Positions 6,661-13,724 of a stretch of 35,342 nt of DNA are shown here, in pieces (position 1 is the first letter of the stretch; the number at the start of each line of letters is the position of its first letter). Made by a program: the position numbers and the translations under genes. The notes under the pieces were generated by a model. That model made no database searches. It was not told where the DNA came from and saw only the letters and a list, made by a program, of their open reading frames with translations. Source of the DNA: Clostridia bacterium (GTDB taxonomy: Bacteria; Bacillota; Clostridia; Oscillospirales; CAG-272); the NCBI GenBank assembly GCA_017936565.1, contig JAGBFG010000023.1, positions 1-35,342 of the forward strand, read 5' to 3'.

Positions 6661-8062
6661 AAGCACAACGGACGTCAAGTTTGGGCTAAAAAGCTTTTTA
6701 ACCGTCTGCGGTATTTTGCTTGCCATTATGATTTTTGTCGGCATTCTGACCTTCGTCATTCCCGCGGGGCAATACCTGACGGACAGCGATGGCAAAATCA
6801 TTCCCGACTCCTTTCATCATATTGAAAGTCAAACCCGCCTTCCCGTATATCGCTGGTTCTCCGCGCCGATAGAGGCGCTCTTTATCGGAGAGGGCAACGT
6901 CACTATTATACAGATTATTGCCATTTTATTGGCGCTTGGCGGAACCTTCAAGGTGCTTGACCGCACGGGCGGTCTTTCCGCCATCGTGCGCGTTCTGGTG
7001 GACAAGTTCTACCACAAGCGGTATGGAATGATTTGGATTATCACGCTCTTTATGATGCTCCTTGCATCCTGCTTTGGCTTGCAGGAAGAGCTTTTGATTT
7101 TGTTCCCCTTCTTTTTGTCCTTCGCGAAGGCAATGAATTGGAGCAAAACGCAAGCCATCAGTATGATTTTGATAACCACGGGCGTTGGCTTCACTGCGGC
7201 GCTCTTCAACCCCTTTACTGTGGGTATTTCCTCGGGTCTTGCGGGGGTTTCTCTGGCAGACGGGCTTCTTTACCGCATTCTGATTTTAGCCGTTCTTTAC
7301 GTGGTAACCTCGCTCTACTTAGTGCATAGCGCCAAGAAGGACGAGCAAAAAACGAGCGACGCGGAAAAGACATCCTTCGTTCCCCTTTCCGATGAGGAAA
7401 GGGCACAGTACGGACGCCTGGCTCTTTCAACCTCGCTTTTGTTTTTGGCAGTTTTGGTTGTAATCGTTGTTTTCTCCGTTGTTCCCTTTCTTGCGGATTT
7501 GGGGCTCGGTATGGTGGCGATGACCTTGACCTTTGTTGTTGGCGCCTTTGCCTTGGGCAAGACGACGCTTGGAAGCCTGAAAAAGTCGCTTCTTTATTTC
7601 CTTTCAGGCGCAAAGGACACCTCGCCCGCCATTGTTATCATTCTTTTGGCGTTCAGCGTGAAATACATTGCGGAAAACGGCGATATTCTTCACACCCTCT
7701 TTTATTACTGCCACGCCTTTATCAGCGCGCAATCTCCCTACGTTGCGGTCATTCTTCTCTATGTTTTAGTGCTGATCCTGGAGTTTTTCATTCCTGGGTC
7801 CACCTCTAAGGCGCTTTTAATTATTCCGCTTCTGACTCTTGCGCCCCTGCCCGGCATCAGCGCCAACATCATCATTTTAGCGTTTTTGTTTGGCGATGGG
7901 TATACCAACGTTCTCTATCCCACCTGCGGAACGCTTATGGTCGGGTTGAGTCTTGCCGAGGTCGGCTTTGTCAGCTGGGTGAAAAAGACGGCTCTTTTCC
8001 AGCTCCTGCTTTTCGTTATCTCGACCCTGTTCCTTCTTTTCGCGGTATATATTGGACTTTAA
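6644..8062 (+). CDS. YfcC/DcuC-family transporter
   Basis: A 472-aa polytopic membrane protein of the C4-dicarboxylate anaerobic carrier family (Pfam DcuC, YfcC branch). It has about 12-13 hydrophobic segments. Typical family stretches are seen: 'VIPAGQYLTDSDGK' after TM1, a re-entrant 'FNPFTVGISSGLAG', and the C-terminal 'EFFIPGSTSKALLIIPL' followed by 'LFGDGYTNVLYPTCGTLMVG'. YfcC homologues are annotated as basic amino acid or dicarboxylate exchangers; the substrate cannot be told from sequence. The ATG at 6644 lies 17 bp inside the VTT gene with only a weak purine stretch upstream, so expression probably depends on coupling. A C-rich/G-rich terminator follows. Confidence 0.9.
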   Translation: MEKRNESTTDVKFGLKSFLTVCGILLAIMIFVGILTFVIPAGQYLTDSDGKIIPDSFHHIESQTRLPVYRWFSAPIEALFIGEGNVTIIQIIAILLALGGTFKVLDRTGGLSAIVRVLVDKFYHKRYGMIWIITLFMMLLASCFGLQEELLILFPFFLSFAKAMNWSKTQAISMILITTGVGFTAALFNPFTVGISSGLAGVSLADGLLYRILILAVLYVVTSLYLVHSAKKDEQKTSDAEKTSFVPLSDEERAQYGRLALSTSLLFLAVLVVIVVFSVVPFLADLGLGMVAMTLTFVVGAFALGKTTLGSLKKSLLYFLSGAKDTSPAIVIILLAFSVKYIAENGDILHTLFYYCHAFISAQSPYVAVILLYVLVLILEFFIPGSTSKALLIIPLLTLAPLPGISANIIILAFLFGDGYTNVLYPTCGTLMVGLSLAEVGFVSWVKKTALFQLLLFVISTLFLLFAVYIGL

Positions 8063-8069
8063 GAATATC

Positions 8070-8102
8070 CCTCTCCCCCGACTGTCTTTTTCGGGGGAGA
8101 GG
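8070..8102 (+). terminator. Terminator after the YfcC gene
   Basis: CCTCTCCCCCGA (8070-8081), 9-nt loop, TCGGGGGAGAGG (8091-8102), then CTTGACTTTTTC. The stem is very strong and the T run starts a few bases late. Confidence 0.75.
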
Positions 8103-8163
8103 CTTGACTTTTTCTTAACCTTATGTTATGATAACTGTGTTATCAGCAAAACAAAATTTCATA

Positions 8164-8259
8164 AAATAGCAGCTGCCCTTGGGCAAATGCGGGGAAAGCG
8201 CGGTGCAATTCCGTCACAACAGTCATTACGGTAAAAGTCCGAATGCCTGCCTGCTATTT
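8164..8259 (+). ncRNA. Cobalamin riboswitch aptamer
   Basis: The core elements of the cobalamin riboswitch family (Rfam RF00174) appear in order: closing helix AAATAGCAG (8164-8172) with CTGCTATTT (8251-8259), 'GGGGAAAGCGCGGTGCAATTCC', the short CACAACAGTCAT segment, and the hallmark AAGTCCGAATGCCTGCC at 8235-8251. It is compact. GGGCA at 8181-8185 and again at 8277-8281 can each pair with TGCCC at 8174-8178, so ligand binding may choose between them. Two hairpins with T runs follow before the lipoprotein gene, consistent with transcriptional attenuation. It predicts repression of the downstream pair by a cobalamin. Confidence 0.88.
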
Positions 8260-8287
8260 ACTGTGTCACTTTTCTTGGGCAATGAAG

Positions 8288-8340
8288 AAAAAAGGCATCG
8301 AAACACCTTTTTTTCGCGCGCGCAAGCACGCGTTTTTTGT
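8288..8340 (+). terminator. Expression-platform terminators of the riboswitch
   Basis: Two tandem elements: AAAAAAGG (8288-8295) pairing with CCTTTTTT (8306-8313), then a CG-rich hairpin at 8315-8332 with the tail TTTTTTGTTTTT. They lie between aptamer and first gene, as in a terminating platform. Confidence 0.65.
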
Positions 8341-8397
8341 TTTTATGGATATAAACACTCTGTTTATAAAAATTTTTACAAAAAAGGAAACAAAAAA

Positions 8398-8835
8398 ATG
8401 AAAAAACATCAAAGACTTCTCTCGCTTTTACTCGTCTCTGTCCTTTTGCTTGGCGCGCTGCTTCTTTCCGCTTGTCAAAGCACGCCCTTGGTTATTGAGG
8501 ACTCCGACACCTGCATCGTTATCCGAACAACGGAAAAATCCTTAGAGGGCAAGGATGACGTTCTTCTCATTGACTATATGGCAATGCTCAAAGAGGACGG
8601 CAAGCTACTTTACGAGGTCAAGGGCGGAATGATTACCTCTATAAACGGCATTGAAAATCCTGCCGATTACAGCAGCTGCTGGATGCTTTATACCTCGGAC
8701 GCTTCCCTCGCGAGCGCCGCCTTCGGAACGGTTCTTTACGAGGGCAAGGAATACGGCTCGGCGGTTGTAGGGGCTGAAGAGTTAAAGCTCAAGCCAGAGG
8801 AGCTTTACATCTGGGTCTATAAGAGCTTCAACTGA
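8398..8835 (+). CDS. DUF4430 (transcobalamin-C-like) lipoprotein
   Basis: A 145-aa exported lipoprotein. The signal peptide KKHQRLLSLLLVSVLLLG leads to lipobox LLSAC, with the lipidated Cys at residue 26. The mature part is a single DUF4430 domain: 'VLLIDYMAMLKEDGKLLYEV', 'MITSINGIENPADYSSCWMLYTSD' and 'YGSAVVGAEELKLKPEELYIWVYKS'. DUF4430 is the bacterial relative of the transcobalamin/intrinsic-factor C-terminal domain. Under a cobalamin riboswitch and coupled (TGATG overlap) to an ECF S-component, it is probably a surface corrinoid-capturing subunit. That role is inference; DUF4430 proteins also occur in other contexts. The start is the ATG at 8398 after AAGG; the frame runs upstream through the riboswitch but those codons are not used. 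Confidence 0.88.
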   Translation: MKKHQRLLSLLLVSVLLLGALLLSACQSTPLVIEDSDTCIVIRTTEKSLEGKDDVLLIDYMAMLKEDGKLLYEVKGGMITSINGIENPADYSSCWMLYTSDASLASAAFGTVLYEGKEYGSAVVGAEELKLKPEELYIWVYKSFN

Positions 8836-9350
8836 TGGAAAAAAGCAAGCATATTATCCGTGTTGCGCTGTGCGTCGCTATGCTTATCGGCGGGCAGATG
8901 GCGCTTTCCGCAATCCCGGGAATTGAGGTTGTCACCATTCTTTTCCTCTCTTTTTCTGTTACCTACGGGGTAAAGGACGCACTTGCCGCGGGGACGGTGT
9001 TTTCTGTTTTACGGTGCCTTATCTTTGGCTTTTATATCAACGTCATTTTGCTTTACCTCATTTATTACAACCTCTTCGGTCTGTTTTTCGGGCTTCTCGG
9101 CAAGCGGATTTTGAATGCCAAGCCCTTTTGGCGTCTTTTCACGGTGAGCCTGCTCGTCCTACTGTTCACCGCCCTTTTCACCCTGCTTGACAATATCCTC
9201 TCGGCTGTTCTTTTCGGGTTTGGAAAAGAGGCGTTTTTCGCCTACTCTCTCGCCTCTCTTTATACCGTCATTCCCCAAATGCTATGCGCGGTGGCGACAA
9301 CGGCAATGTTTTTTCTTCCCTTAACGAAGGTGATGCGACGCTTTGCGTGA
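8835..9350 (+). CDS. ECF transporter S component, probably for cobalamin
   Basis: A 171-aa protein with five or six hydrophobic segments, the size and shape of ECF S-components. It starts within the stop of the lipoprotein gene (TGATG), so the two are translationally coupled. The AAxxxG-type helix (AALSAIP, 'GVKDALAAGTVFSVLRCLIFGF') and the ending with two TM segments resemble the family. Because the operon is headed by a cobalamin riboswitch, I infer a corrinoid substrate. The energising EcfT/EcfA subunits are not in the window and would be shared modules elsewhere. The stop codon lies inside the stem of the terminator at 9345-9369. The specific substrate call is moderately confident. Confidence 0.8.
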   Translation: MEKSKHIIRVALCVAMLIGGQMALSAIPGIEVVTILFLSFSVTYGVKDALAAGTVFSVLRCLIFGFYINVILLYLIYYNLFGLFFGLLGKRILNAKPFWRLFTVSLLVLLFTALFTLLDNILSAVLFGFGKEAFFAYSLASLYTVIPQMLCAVATTAMFFLPLTKVMRRFA

Positions 9351-9369
9351 TGCTCCCAGAGCATCACGC
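9345..9369 (+). terminator. Terminator overlapping the ECF-S stop codon
   Basis: GCGTGATGCTC (9345-9355), loop CCA, GAGCATCACGC (9359-9369), then TTTTTTCTC. The 11-bp perfect stem contains the TGA stop. Confidence 0.9.
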
Positions 9370-9378
9370 TTTTTTCTC

Positions 9379-9406
9379 TTGCTTTTTGTAAAATTTCTGC
9401 TATAAT
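9379..9406 (+). promoter_or_regulatory. Promoter of the first YgjV gene
   Basis: TTGCTT (9379-9384), 16 bp, TATAAT (9401-9406). A near-copy of the -10 region (AAAATTCTGCTATCAT) occurs about 45 bp downstream. Confidence 0.65.
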
Positions 9407-9465
9407 GGAGCATATAAATCGCTTGTTTTTCACAAAAATTCTGCTATCATATTATTAGGAGCCTT

Positions 9466-10041
9466 ATGTTAGAGTTCTTTCCTCTGTTATTCAGCTTTAT
9501 TGCGCTTTTCCTTTGCTCGTGCAGCTATTTTTCCAAAAAGAAGATTTTTTATCTGATTTTTCAGATGATAGCCATTGTGTTTTTGATTTTGTCTTATCTG
9601 GCGGCAGGGCAATTTTTCGCTACGGTTTCTCTCGCCATTTGCCTTTTCCGTACCCTTGTCTACTTTCTCTACGAGCGAAAGGACAAAAAAGTGCCCGTTC
9701 TTATGGTGGCGCTTATTTGCGCTTTGGTCGTGTCGGCGTATTTCGTGGTGAATTTTGTGTGGTTAAAGACAGCCAACCCCTTGGACCTCTTATACGTCTT
9801 TTCCCTCTGCGGATACGCCGTTACCTTTTCCATTCGCAACCTCAGGCTTATGCGGGCGCTGGTTATCCTTCCCCACATTCTTGCGGTTTCCTATAACGTT
9901 TTGCTTCCCGCGCCCATTTTCACCACTATTTCTTACAGTATGGAGTTCGCCGCCACCCTTGTGGCTATTATGCGCTATGACCTTCCGTTTACGGCAAGGC
10001 TTTTTGCCAAAAAGAAAAACAAGAACGAGGTTGCAAAGTGA
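9466..10041 (+). CDS. YgjV-family inner-membrane protein (copy 1)
   Basis: A 191-aa protein with about six hydrophobic segments, recognisable as the YgjV family (Pfam Imp-YgjV). It shows the CSYFSKKKIFYLIFQMIAI helix pair, 'ICLFRTLVYFLYERK', and near the end YSMEFAATLVAIMRYD. Family function is unknown. AGGAG lies just before the ATG at 9466. Its stop overlaps the GTG of the ASCH-GH43 gene, so both are in one operon. A second YgjV protein is encoded on the opposite strand at 11594-12130; the two share fold and signature but are clearly diverged. Confidence 0.8.
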   Translation: MLEFFPLLFSFIALFLCSCSYFSKKKIFYLIFQMIAIVFLILSYLAAGQFFATVSLAICLFRTLVYFLYERKDKKVPVLMVALICALVVSAYFVVNFVWLKTANPLDLLYVFSLCGYAVTFSIRNLRLMRALVILPHILAVSYNVLLPAPIFTTISYSMEFAATLVAIMRYDLPFTARLFAKKKNKNEVAK

Positions 10042-11285
10042 CACATTATATGCGCCTACGCCCTCTTCCTTTTTTTGCCATCAAAGAGGGGCGAAAAAAA
10101 GTGGAAATGCGGCTTTACGATGAAAAGCGACGGGCTATTGCCAAGAATGACATTATCGTTTTTGAAAACACCGAAAGCGAAGAGCGTCTCTATGCGCTTG
10201 TGACAGGTCTTTCCGTTTTCAAGGATTTCAAGGAGCTTTTTGCCCACTATCCCAAGGACCTCTTGGGGTATGGCGCTCAAGAGCCCGCGTCAGACGAGGA
10301 TATGCTCGCCTACTACACGCGTGAGGAAATAGAAGTCTTTGGCGTTTTAGCGATTGAAATAAAGCTCGGGGTAGAGCTTTCGCCCCCAAACCCGAAAGGA
10401 GATACTATGGATTATCCAAGCAAGCTTTCCGACATTCACCTCCGCGACCCCTTTATTTTGGTAGACGGGGGGCTTTACTATATGTACGGCTCCAAGGGCT
10501 CTGCCGCATTCGGCCCTGCCACAGGGCTTGACGTTTTCGTCAGCGAGGACCTCGAAAACTGGTCCTTGCCCCACGAGGTGCTACACCGCCCCGACGGCTT
10601 TTGGGCAGACAGAGATTTTTGGGCGCCCGAGGTTCATCTGTACAACGGAAAATACTATATGCTCGTCAGTATGAAGGCAGAGGGCGTTTGCCGCGGCACC
10701 GTGATTTTCAAGGCGGACAACCCAAAAGGGCCCTTCCTTCCTTACAGTGACGGCCCCGTCACCCCAAGAGATTGGGAGTGCTTGGACGGCACCCTTTATA
10801 TAGAGGACGGTGTTCCCTATATGGTGTTCTGTCACGAATGGGTGCAAACCAAGGACGGCGAGATGTGCGCTGTGCGTTTGTCTGCCGATTTGAAGAAGGC
10901 AGAGGGCGAGCCCCTTCTTCTCTTCAAGGCATCTTCCTTCCCAGCCGTTGCAAGCGTGAAGGACGAGGGAAACTTCGTCACCGACGGGCCCTTTCTCTTG
11001 CGTCTTGAAAGCGGCAAGCTTTTGATGCTGTGGTCATCCTATATTGACAGGAGCTACCCCTGCTATTGCGAAATCGTTTCTTATTCGGAAAGCGGCAAGA
11101 TAAAAGGTCCCTGGCGCCACGAGGAAAAGCCACTCTTTGACGGCAACGGCGGTCACGGTATGGTGTTCAAAACCAAGGAACAGGACCCCTTCTTCGTGAT
11201 GCACCAGCCCAACAATATGCCAAACGAGCGTCCAGTCCTTTTTGCCTTAACAGAAACAGAAGAAAATCTGTCAAAAAAAGAATAA
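10038..11285 (+). CDS. ASCH domain-GH43 glycosidase fusion
   Basis: A 415-aa open frame joining two domains. Residues 1-115 are an ASCH domain (PUA-like, RNA-binding in many members), shown by MRLRPLPFFAIKEG and 'VEMRLYDEKRR'. From residue 124 it is a GH43-like five-bladed beta-propeller glycosidase: RDP with the putative base Asp137, 'APEVHLYNGKYYMLVS' around Glu198, and DGTLY blades; substrates are probably beta-xylosides or arabinosides. There is no signal peptide, so it acts in the cytoplasm. AAAGGAG at 10395-10401 lies five bases before the in-frame ATG at 10407, so the GH43 part can be made alone. It overlaps the upstream YgjV gene (GTG inside its stop). The fusion could reflect loss of a stop codon between two genes. 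Confidence 0.85.
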   Translation: MTHYMRLRPLPFFAIKEGRKKVEMRLYDEKRRAIAKNDIIVFENTESEERLYALVTGLSVFKDFKELFAHYPKDLLGYGAQEPASDEDMLAYYTREEIEVFGVLAIEIKLGVELSPPNPKGDTMDYPSKLSDIHLRDPFILVDGGLYYMYGSKGSAAFGPATGLDVFVSEDLENWSLPHEVLHRPDGFWADRDFWAPEVHLYNGKYYMLVSMKAEGVCRGTVIFKADNPKGPFLPYSDGPVTPRDWECLDGTLYIEDGVPYMVFCHEWVQTKDGEMCAVRLSADLKKAEGEPLLLFKASSFPAVASVKDEGNFVTDGPFLLRLESGKLLMLWSSYIDRSYPCYCEIVSYSESGKIKGPWRHEEKPLFDGNGGHGMVFKTKEQDPFFVMHQPNNMPNERPVLFALTETEENLSKKE

Positions 11286-11288
11286 AAG

Positions 11289-11340
11289 AAACGCTATGTC
11301 TTGTATCCTTCGGGACGCAAAGCATAGCGTTTTGCTTTTT
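11289..11340 (+). terminator. Terminator after the ASCH-GH43 gene
   Basis: AAACGCTATG (11289-11298) pairs with CATAGCGTTT (11323-11332) around a loop holding a small TCC-TTC-GGA hairpin. A TTTGCTTTTTT tail follows. Confidence 0.8.
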
Positions 11341-11360
11341 TATTTGTTTTTGTTTTAGCT

Positions 11361-11501
11361 CGGGCTTTTCGGTGTCGTCAAATCTGACAGCCCCAAAACC
11401 AAACCCAAGGGGATAGGCAGATTTAGGCGAGAAGCGTCGCTTCCTTCCCGAAGGCGTATTTTCATACGGCGAGAGGAAGGAAACGGCGATAGAAAAGCCC
11501 G
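11361..11501. repeat. 141-bp hairpin element with 10-bp terminal inverted repeats
   Basis: Begins CGGGCTTTTC (11361-11370) and ends GAAAAGCCCG (11492-11501), exact inverted repeats. Inside are GAAGCG-T-CGCTTC, TTCCTTCC pairing with GGAAGGAA, and CGTAT-TTTC-ATACG. The first 34 bp recur exactly at 11603-11636, inside the 3' end of the convergent ygjV gene. It looks like a MITE or structured intergenic element and encodes no protein I trust. Confidence 0.65.
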
Positions 11502-11553
11502 ATTACAATTAAATGGAGCGTTTCGAAGAAACTCCTCCTTAAAAGCAGAAGAA

Positions 11554-11574
11554 AGCCTCCCTTTTGGAGAGGCT
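11554..11574 (-). terminator. Weak terminator of the minus-strand operon
   Basis: AGCCTCCC, loop TTTT, GGAGAGGCT, with one mismatch. On the minus strand it is followed by TTCTTCTGCTTTT. It lies just past the stop of the second YgjV gene. Confidence 0.5.
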
Positions 11575-11593
11575 CATCTTGGATAAACAAATA

Positions 11594-12130
11594 TTACTTT
11601 TTCGGGCTTTTCGGTGTCGTCAAATCTGACAGCCCCTTCCGACGATAACGAATGAGTCCGACGATAGCCGAACCGATAGACAAAACCTCATTAAGAACCC
11701 CGCCCCAAACGGTAAAAACCAAATTATACGCCAAAGCGCAGGACGAGGTAAACAAAATACTGATTCTTAAATGCTGCACGTTTTCAGAGGAAAGGAAAAT
11801 CGTGTTTCCCACCAAGGACGCAATCATTAAAAGGGAAACGGGACCCTGCCAGGAAAGCGCGCCGACAACAAGGACCGCCCCCGTCAGCACGTACGGCCAG
11901 AAGGCGTAGGAAAAGATTTTGAACCTCTTGCCTGCGTAAATCAGGTTTCTCGCAAGACAAACCAGATACAGCGCCATTCCTGAGCGCGCGTCCAGACAAA
12001 AGTACCCAACGCAAAGGCTGATAATACCCACCGTCTGCAACACAAGCAGCGTTTTTTGCGTTTTGCACTGATAGGAAATCACCGTCAAAAGAGCGGCAAG
12101 TAGACCTGGAATTTGATTAAGCTCAAACAT
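11594..12130 (-). CDS. YgjV-family inner-membrane protein (copy 2)
   Basis: A 178-aa protein with about six TM segments and the YgjV pattern: 'ISYQCKTQKTLLVLQTVGI', 'CLARNLIYAGKRFKIF' and 'VLSIGSAIVGLIRYRRKG'. It is last in a minus-strand cluster behind the HTH-esterase (38-bp gap). AAAGG lies about 13 bases before the ATG, a weak ribosome site. The last codons (GLSDLTTPKSP) are encoded by a 34-bp stretch identical to the start of the hairpin element at 11361. The C-terminus therefore looks borrowed from a repeat element rather than ancestral. Function of the family is unknown. Confidence 0.78.
   Translation of the reverse strand: MFELNQIPGLLAALLTVISYQCKTQKTLLVLQTVGIISLCVGYFCLDARSGMALYLVCLARNLIYAGKRFKIFSYAFWPYVLTGAVLVVGALSWQGPVSLLMIASLVGNTIFLSSENVQHLRISILFTSSCALAYNLVFTVWGGVLNEVLSIGSAIVGLIRYRRKGLSDLTTPKSPKK
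11603..11636. repeat. 34-bp exact copy of the element end inside ygjV copy 2
   Basis: Identical to 11361-11394, offset 242 bp, same orientation. It encodes the C-terminal residues of the YgjV protein on the minus strand. Confidence 0.9.
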
Positions 12131-12167
12131 GATTATAAACGAACCTTTCTATACTGAACGAAAAACC

Positions 12168-13685
12168 TTATTTCTCAAATTGGATAAAGTCGCTTGACGT
12201 ATACAAATACCCCTTTTCAAAGCCATCGTAATTGGGGGTTGTTTCCTTGACGGCTCTTACCTCCTCGGAATATCCCCGAACGGAGATATAGTAGCAAGCG
12301 GCGCTCGTTGGTACGCTGACCGTCAAGACACCCGCATCGTCAAAGGACAAGGGCATAGACTTAAAATCGGGGCCCGTTGCGAAGGAAGAATACGGCTCAA
12401 TGGGCGCGGTGCGGTAATACAGGGTGGCGGTGACGTTTGTCATTCCATCGGGAATTTTTAAGCCGACTCTGTACTCGTGCCCGTCCTTTTCGGTGATTTG
12501 CCTGTCAAATGTTATCAAGGTATCGCCCTTTTCCAATATTTTCTTGCCAAAACAGTAAATTTCGGGAATGGACGCGCCCGCCGATTGGCTGTGCGTTAAG
12601 CCGGGCTTAATCAGGATATACCCGGTTTTCAGGTCACGGTAGGTGGCGGAAAGAACGTCAACCGAAGCGAAGCCGTCCTTCTCGCTGGAAATAAGCATAG
12701 TGGGAACGGTGGAAGCGGCAAAGCGCGCCTCGTCCTGCCAGAGAGATGCGGCGAAGGCGTTGGTGTTAAGACCGCCAACGGACGAGCCAAGGCTTTCTGC
12801 CATATGGAAGGATATATAAATGGGAACGCAGAAGGCAAAGCGCTCATCATAGCAAATGGCGGTTGAGGTCAAAAGTCCGCCCCAGGAAATACCCGTCAGA
12901 CCGACCTCTTCTGCCACAACGCCTTCCGTTGCGCGCAAAACCGTGTTGGCTATGGAAATATCGCAAAGGGCGTTATAAATCCATTGCCCTTCAAGCGCGC
13001 CCTCTACATTCGCGAAGCTGTCCTTGCCCATATGCCCCGCTACGTCCTTGACGTATGCTGCTTCAAGCTCGTTGTAGGCGCTTCCCGTTGTGCCGCCTGT
13101 GGTGTTCACACAGCCCTCGGTATCAATGGCAATGGCGGCAAAGCCGTGCTTGATTGCCTCTAAAACGTAGGTAGCGTATGCGTGCCCCAAGCCGCCGTGT
13201 ACGCAAACAATGCCGGGAACGGAGCCCTCGCCCACAGGCTTGCCGATATAGGCGAAGGTGCGTAAGATTCCCATATCCTTCAATTCCTCATCCTCATAAT
13301 ACGAGGGGTCAAAGGTCGTGGGCGCATAAAGAAACACTGCCGAGATGCCCGCTTTGTCGGGGTCCTCGCTGTCCTTATACGGTTGAAGCTCAGGAAGATA
13401 CTCTACCCAGATAGCCGCCGCGCCCCCGGGCCGTGGCGCATCTTTTCCGCAAACCAAGACAGGCAGGTCAAGACTGTTTATTTTCTGCTGTGTCATTTCC
13501 TGCAAGCAGGCAATATACCGTTTCATATTAAAAGCGTTCTCCTTAAAATGATGCATTGGCATTTCGCGCTTTCCGCTTTCATAAAGCTGATGCTGCTGTC
13601 TGGTGATACCTAAAACCAACGCTATATCCTCTTGCTTTTTATCCAAGTCTTCTCTGATGTCCTTCAATCTTTGATATACGTACAT
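12168..13685 (-). CDS. Xre HTH-alpha/beta hydrolase (esterase) fusion
   Basis: A 505-aa open frame. Residues 1-47 are most of an Xre domain (LKDIREDLDKKQEDIALVLG, then ITRQQHQLYESGKREMPMHH), cut off before the usual last helix. From residue 54 follows an acetyl-xylan-esterase/dienelactone-type alpha/beta hydrolase: 'PGIVCVHGGLGHAYATYV' (oxyanion region), GISWGG nucleophile elbow, 'LISSEKDGF' (acid) and THSQSA (His). A roughly 110-residue beta-rich C-terminal extension ends it. At residue 54 the ATG (13526) is preceded by AAGGAG (13539-13544) 12 bases away, so the hydrolase probably once started there and may still do so. The upstream ATG at 13685 lacks a good ribosome site. There is no signal peptide; the enzyme is cytoplasmic. 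Confidence 0.82.
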   Translation of the reverse strand: MYVYQRLKDIREDLDKKQEDIALVLGITRQQHQLYESGKREMPMHHFKENAFNMKRYIACLQEMTQQKINSLDLPVLVCGKDAPRPGGAAAIWVEYLPELQPYKDSEDPDKAGISAVFLYAPTTFDPSYYEDEELKDMGILRTFAYIGKPVGEGSVPGIVCVHGGLGHAYATYVLEAIKHGFAAIAIDTEGCVNTTGGTTGSAYNELEAAYVKDVAGHMGKDSFANVEGALEGQWIYNALCDISIANTVLRATEGVVAEEVGLTGISWGGLLTSTAICYDERFAFCVPIYISFHMAESLGSSVGGLNTNAFAASLWQDEARFAASTVPTMLISSEKDGFASVDVLSATYRDLKTGYILIKPGLTHSQSAGASIPEIYCFGKKILEKGDTLITFDRQITEKDGHEYRVGLKIPDGMTNVTATLYYRTAPIEPYSSFATGPDFKSMPLSFDDAGVLTVSVPTSAACYYISVRGYSEEVRAVKETTPNYDGFEKGYLYTSSDFIQFEK

Positions 13686-13724
13686 AAGCCATCTGCCATT
13701 TCAAAAGCGTTGTGTTTTCTCCCT

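Noticed and set aside
7215-7613. Long antisense frames such as this one in the YfcC gene, and similar ones in addA, nagB and the U32 gene
   Set aside because: They are rich in Arg, Ser and Pro, lack ribosome sites and lie opposite genes with clear family motifs.
8179-8397. Upstream extension of the DUF4430 protein through the riboswitch
   Set aside because: The extra 73 codons lie in the aptamer and terminators; the signal peptide begins at the ATG at 8398.
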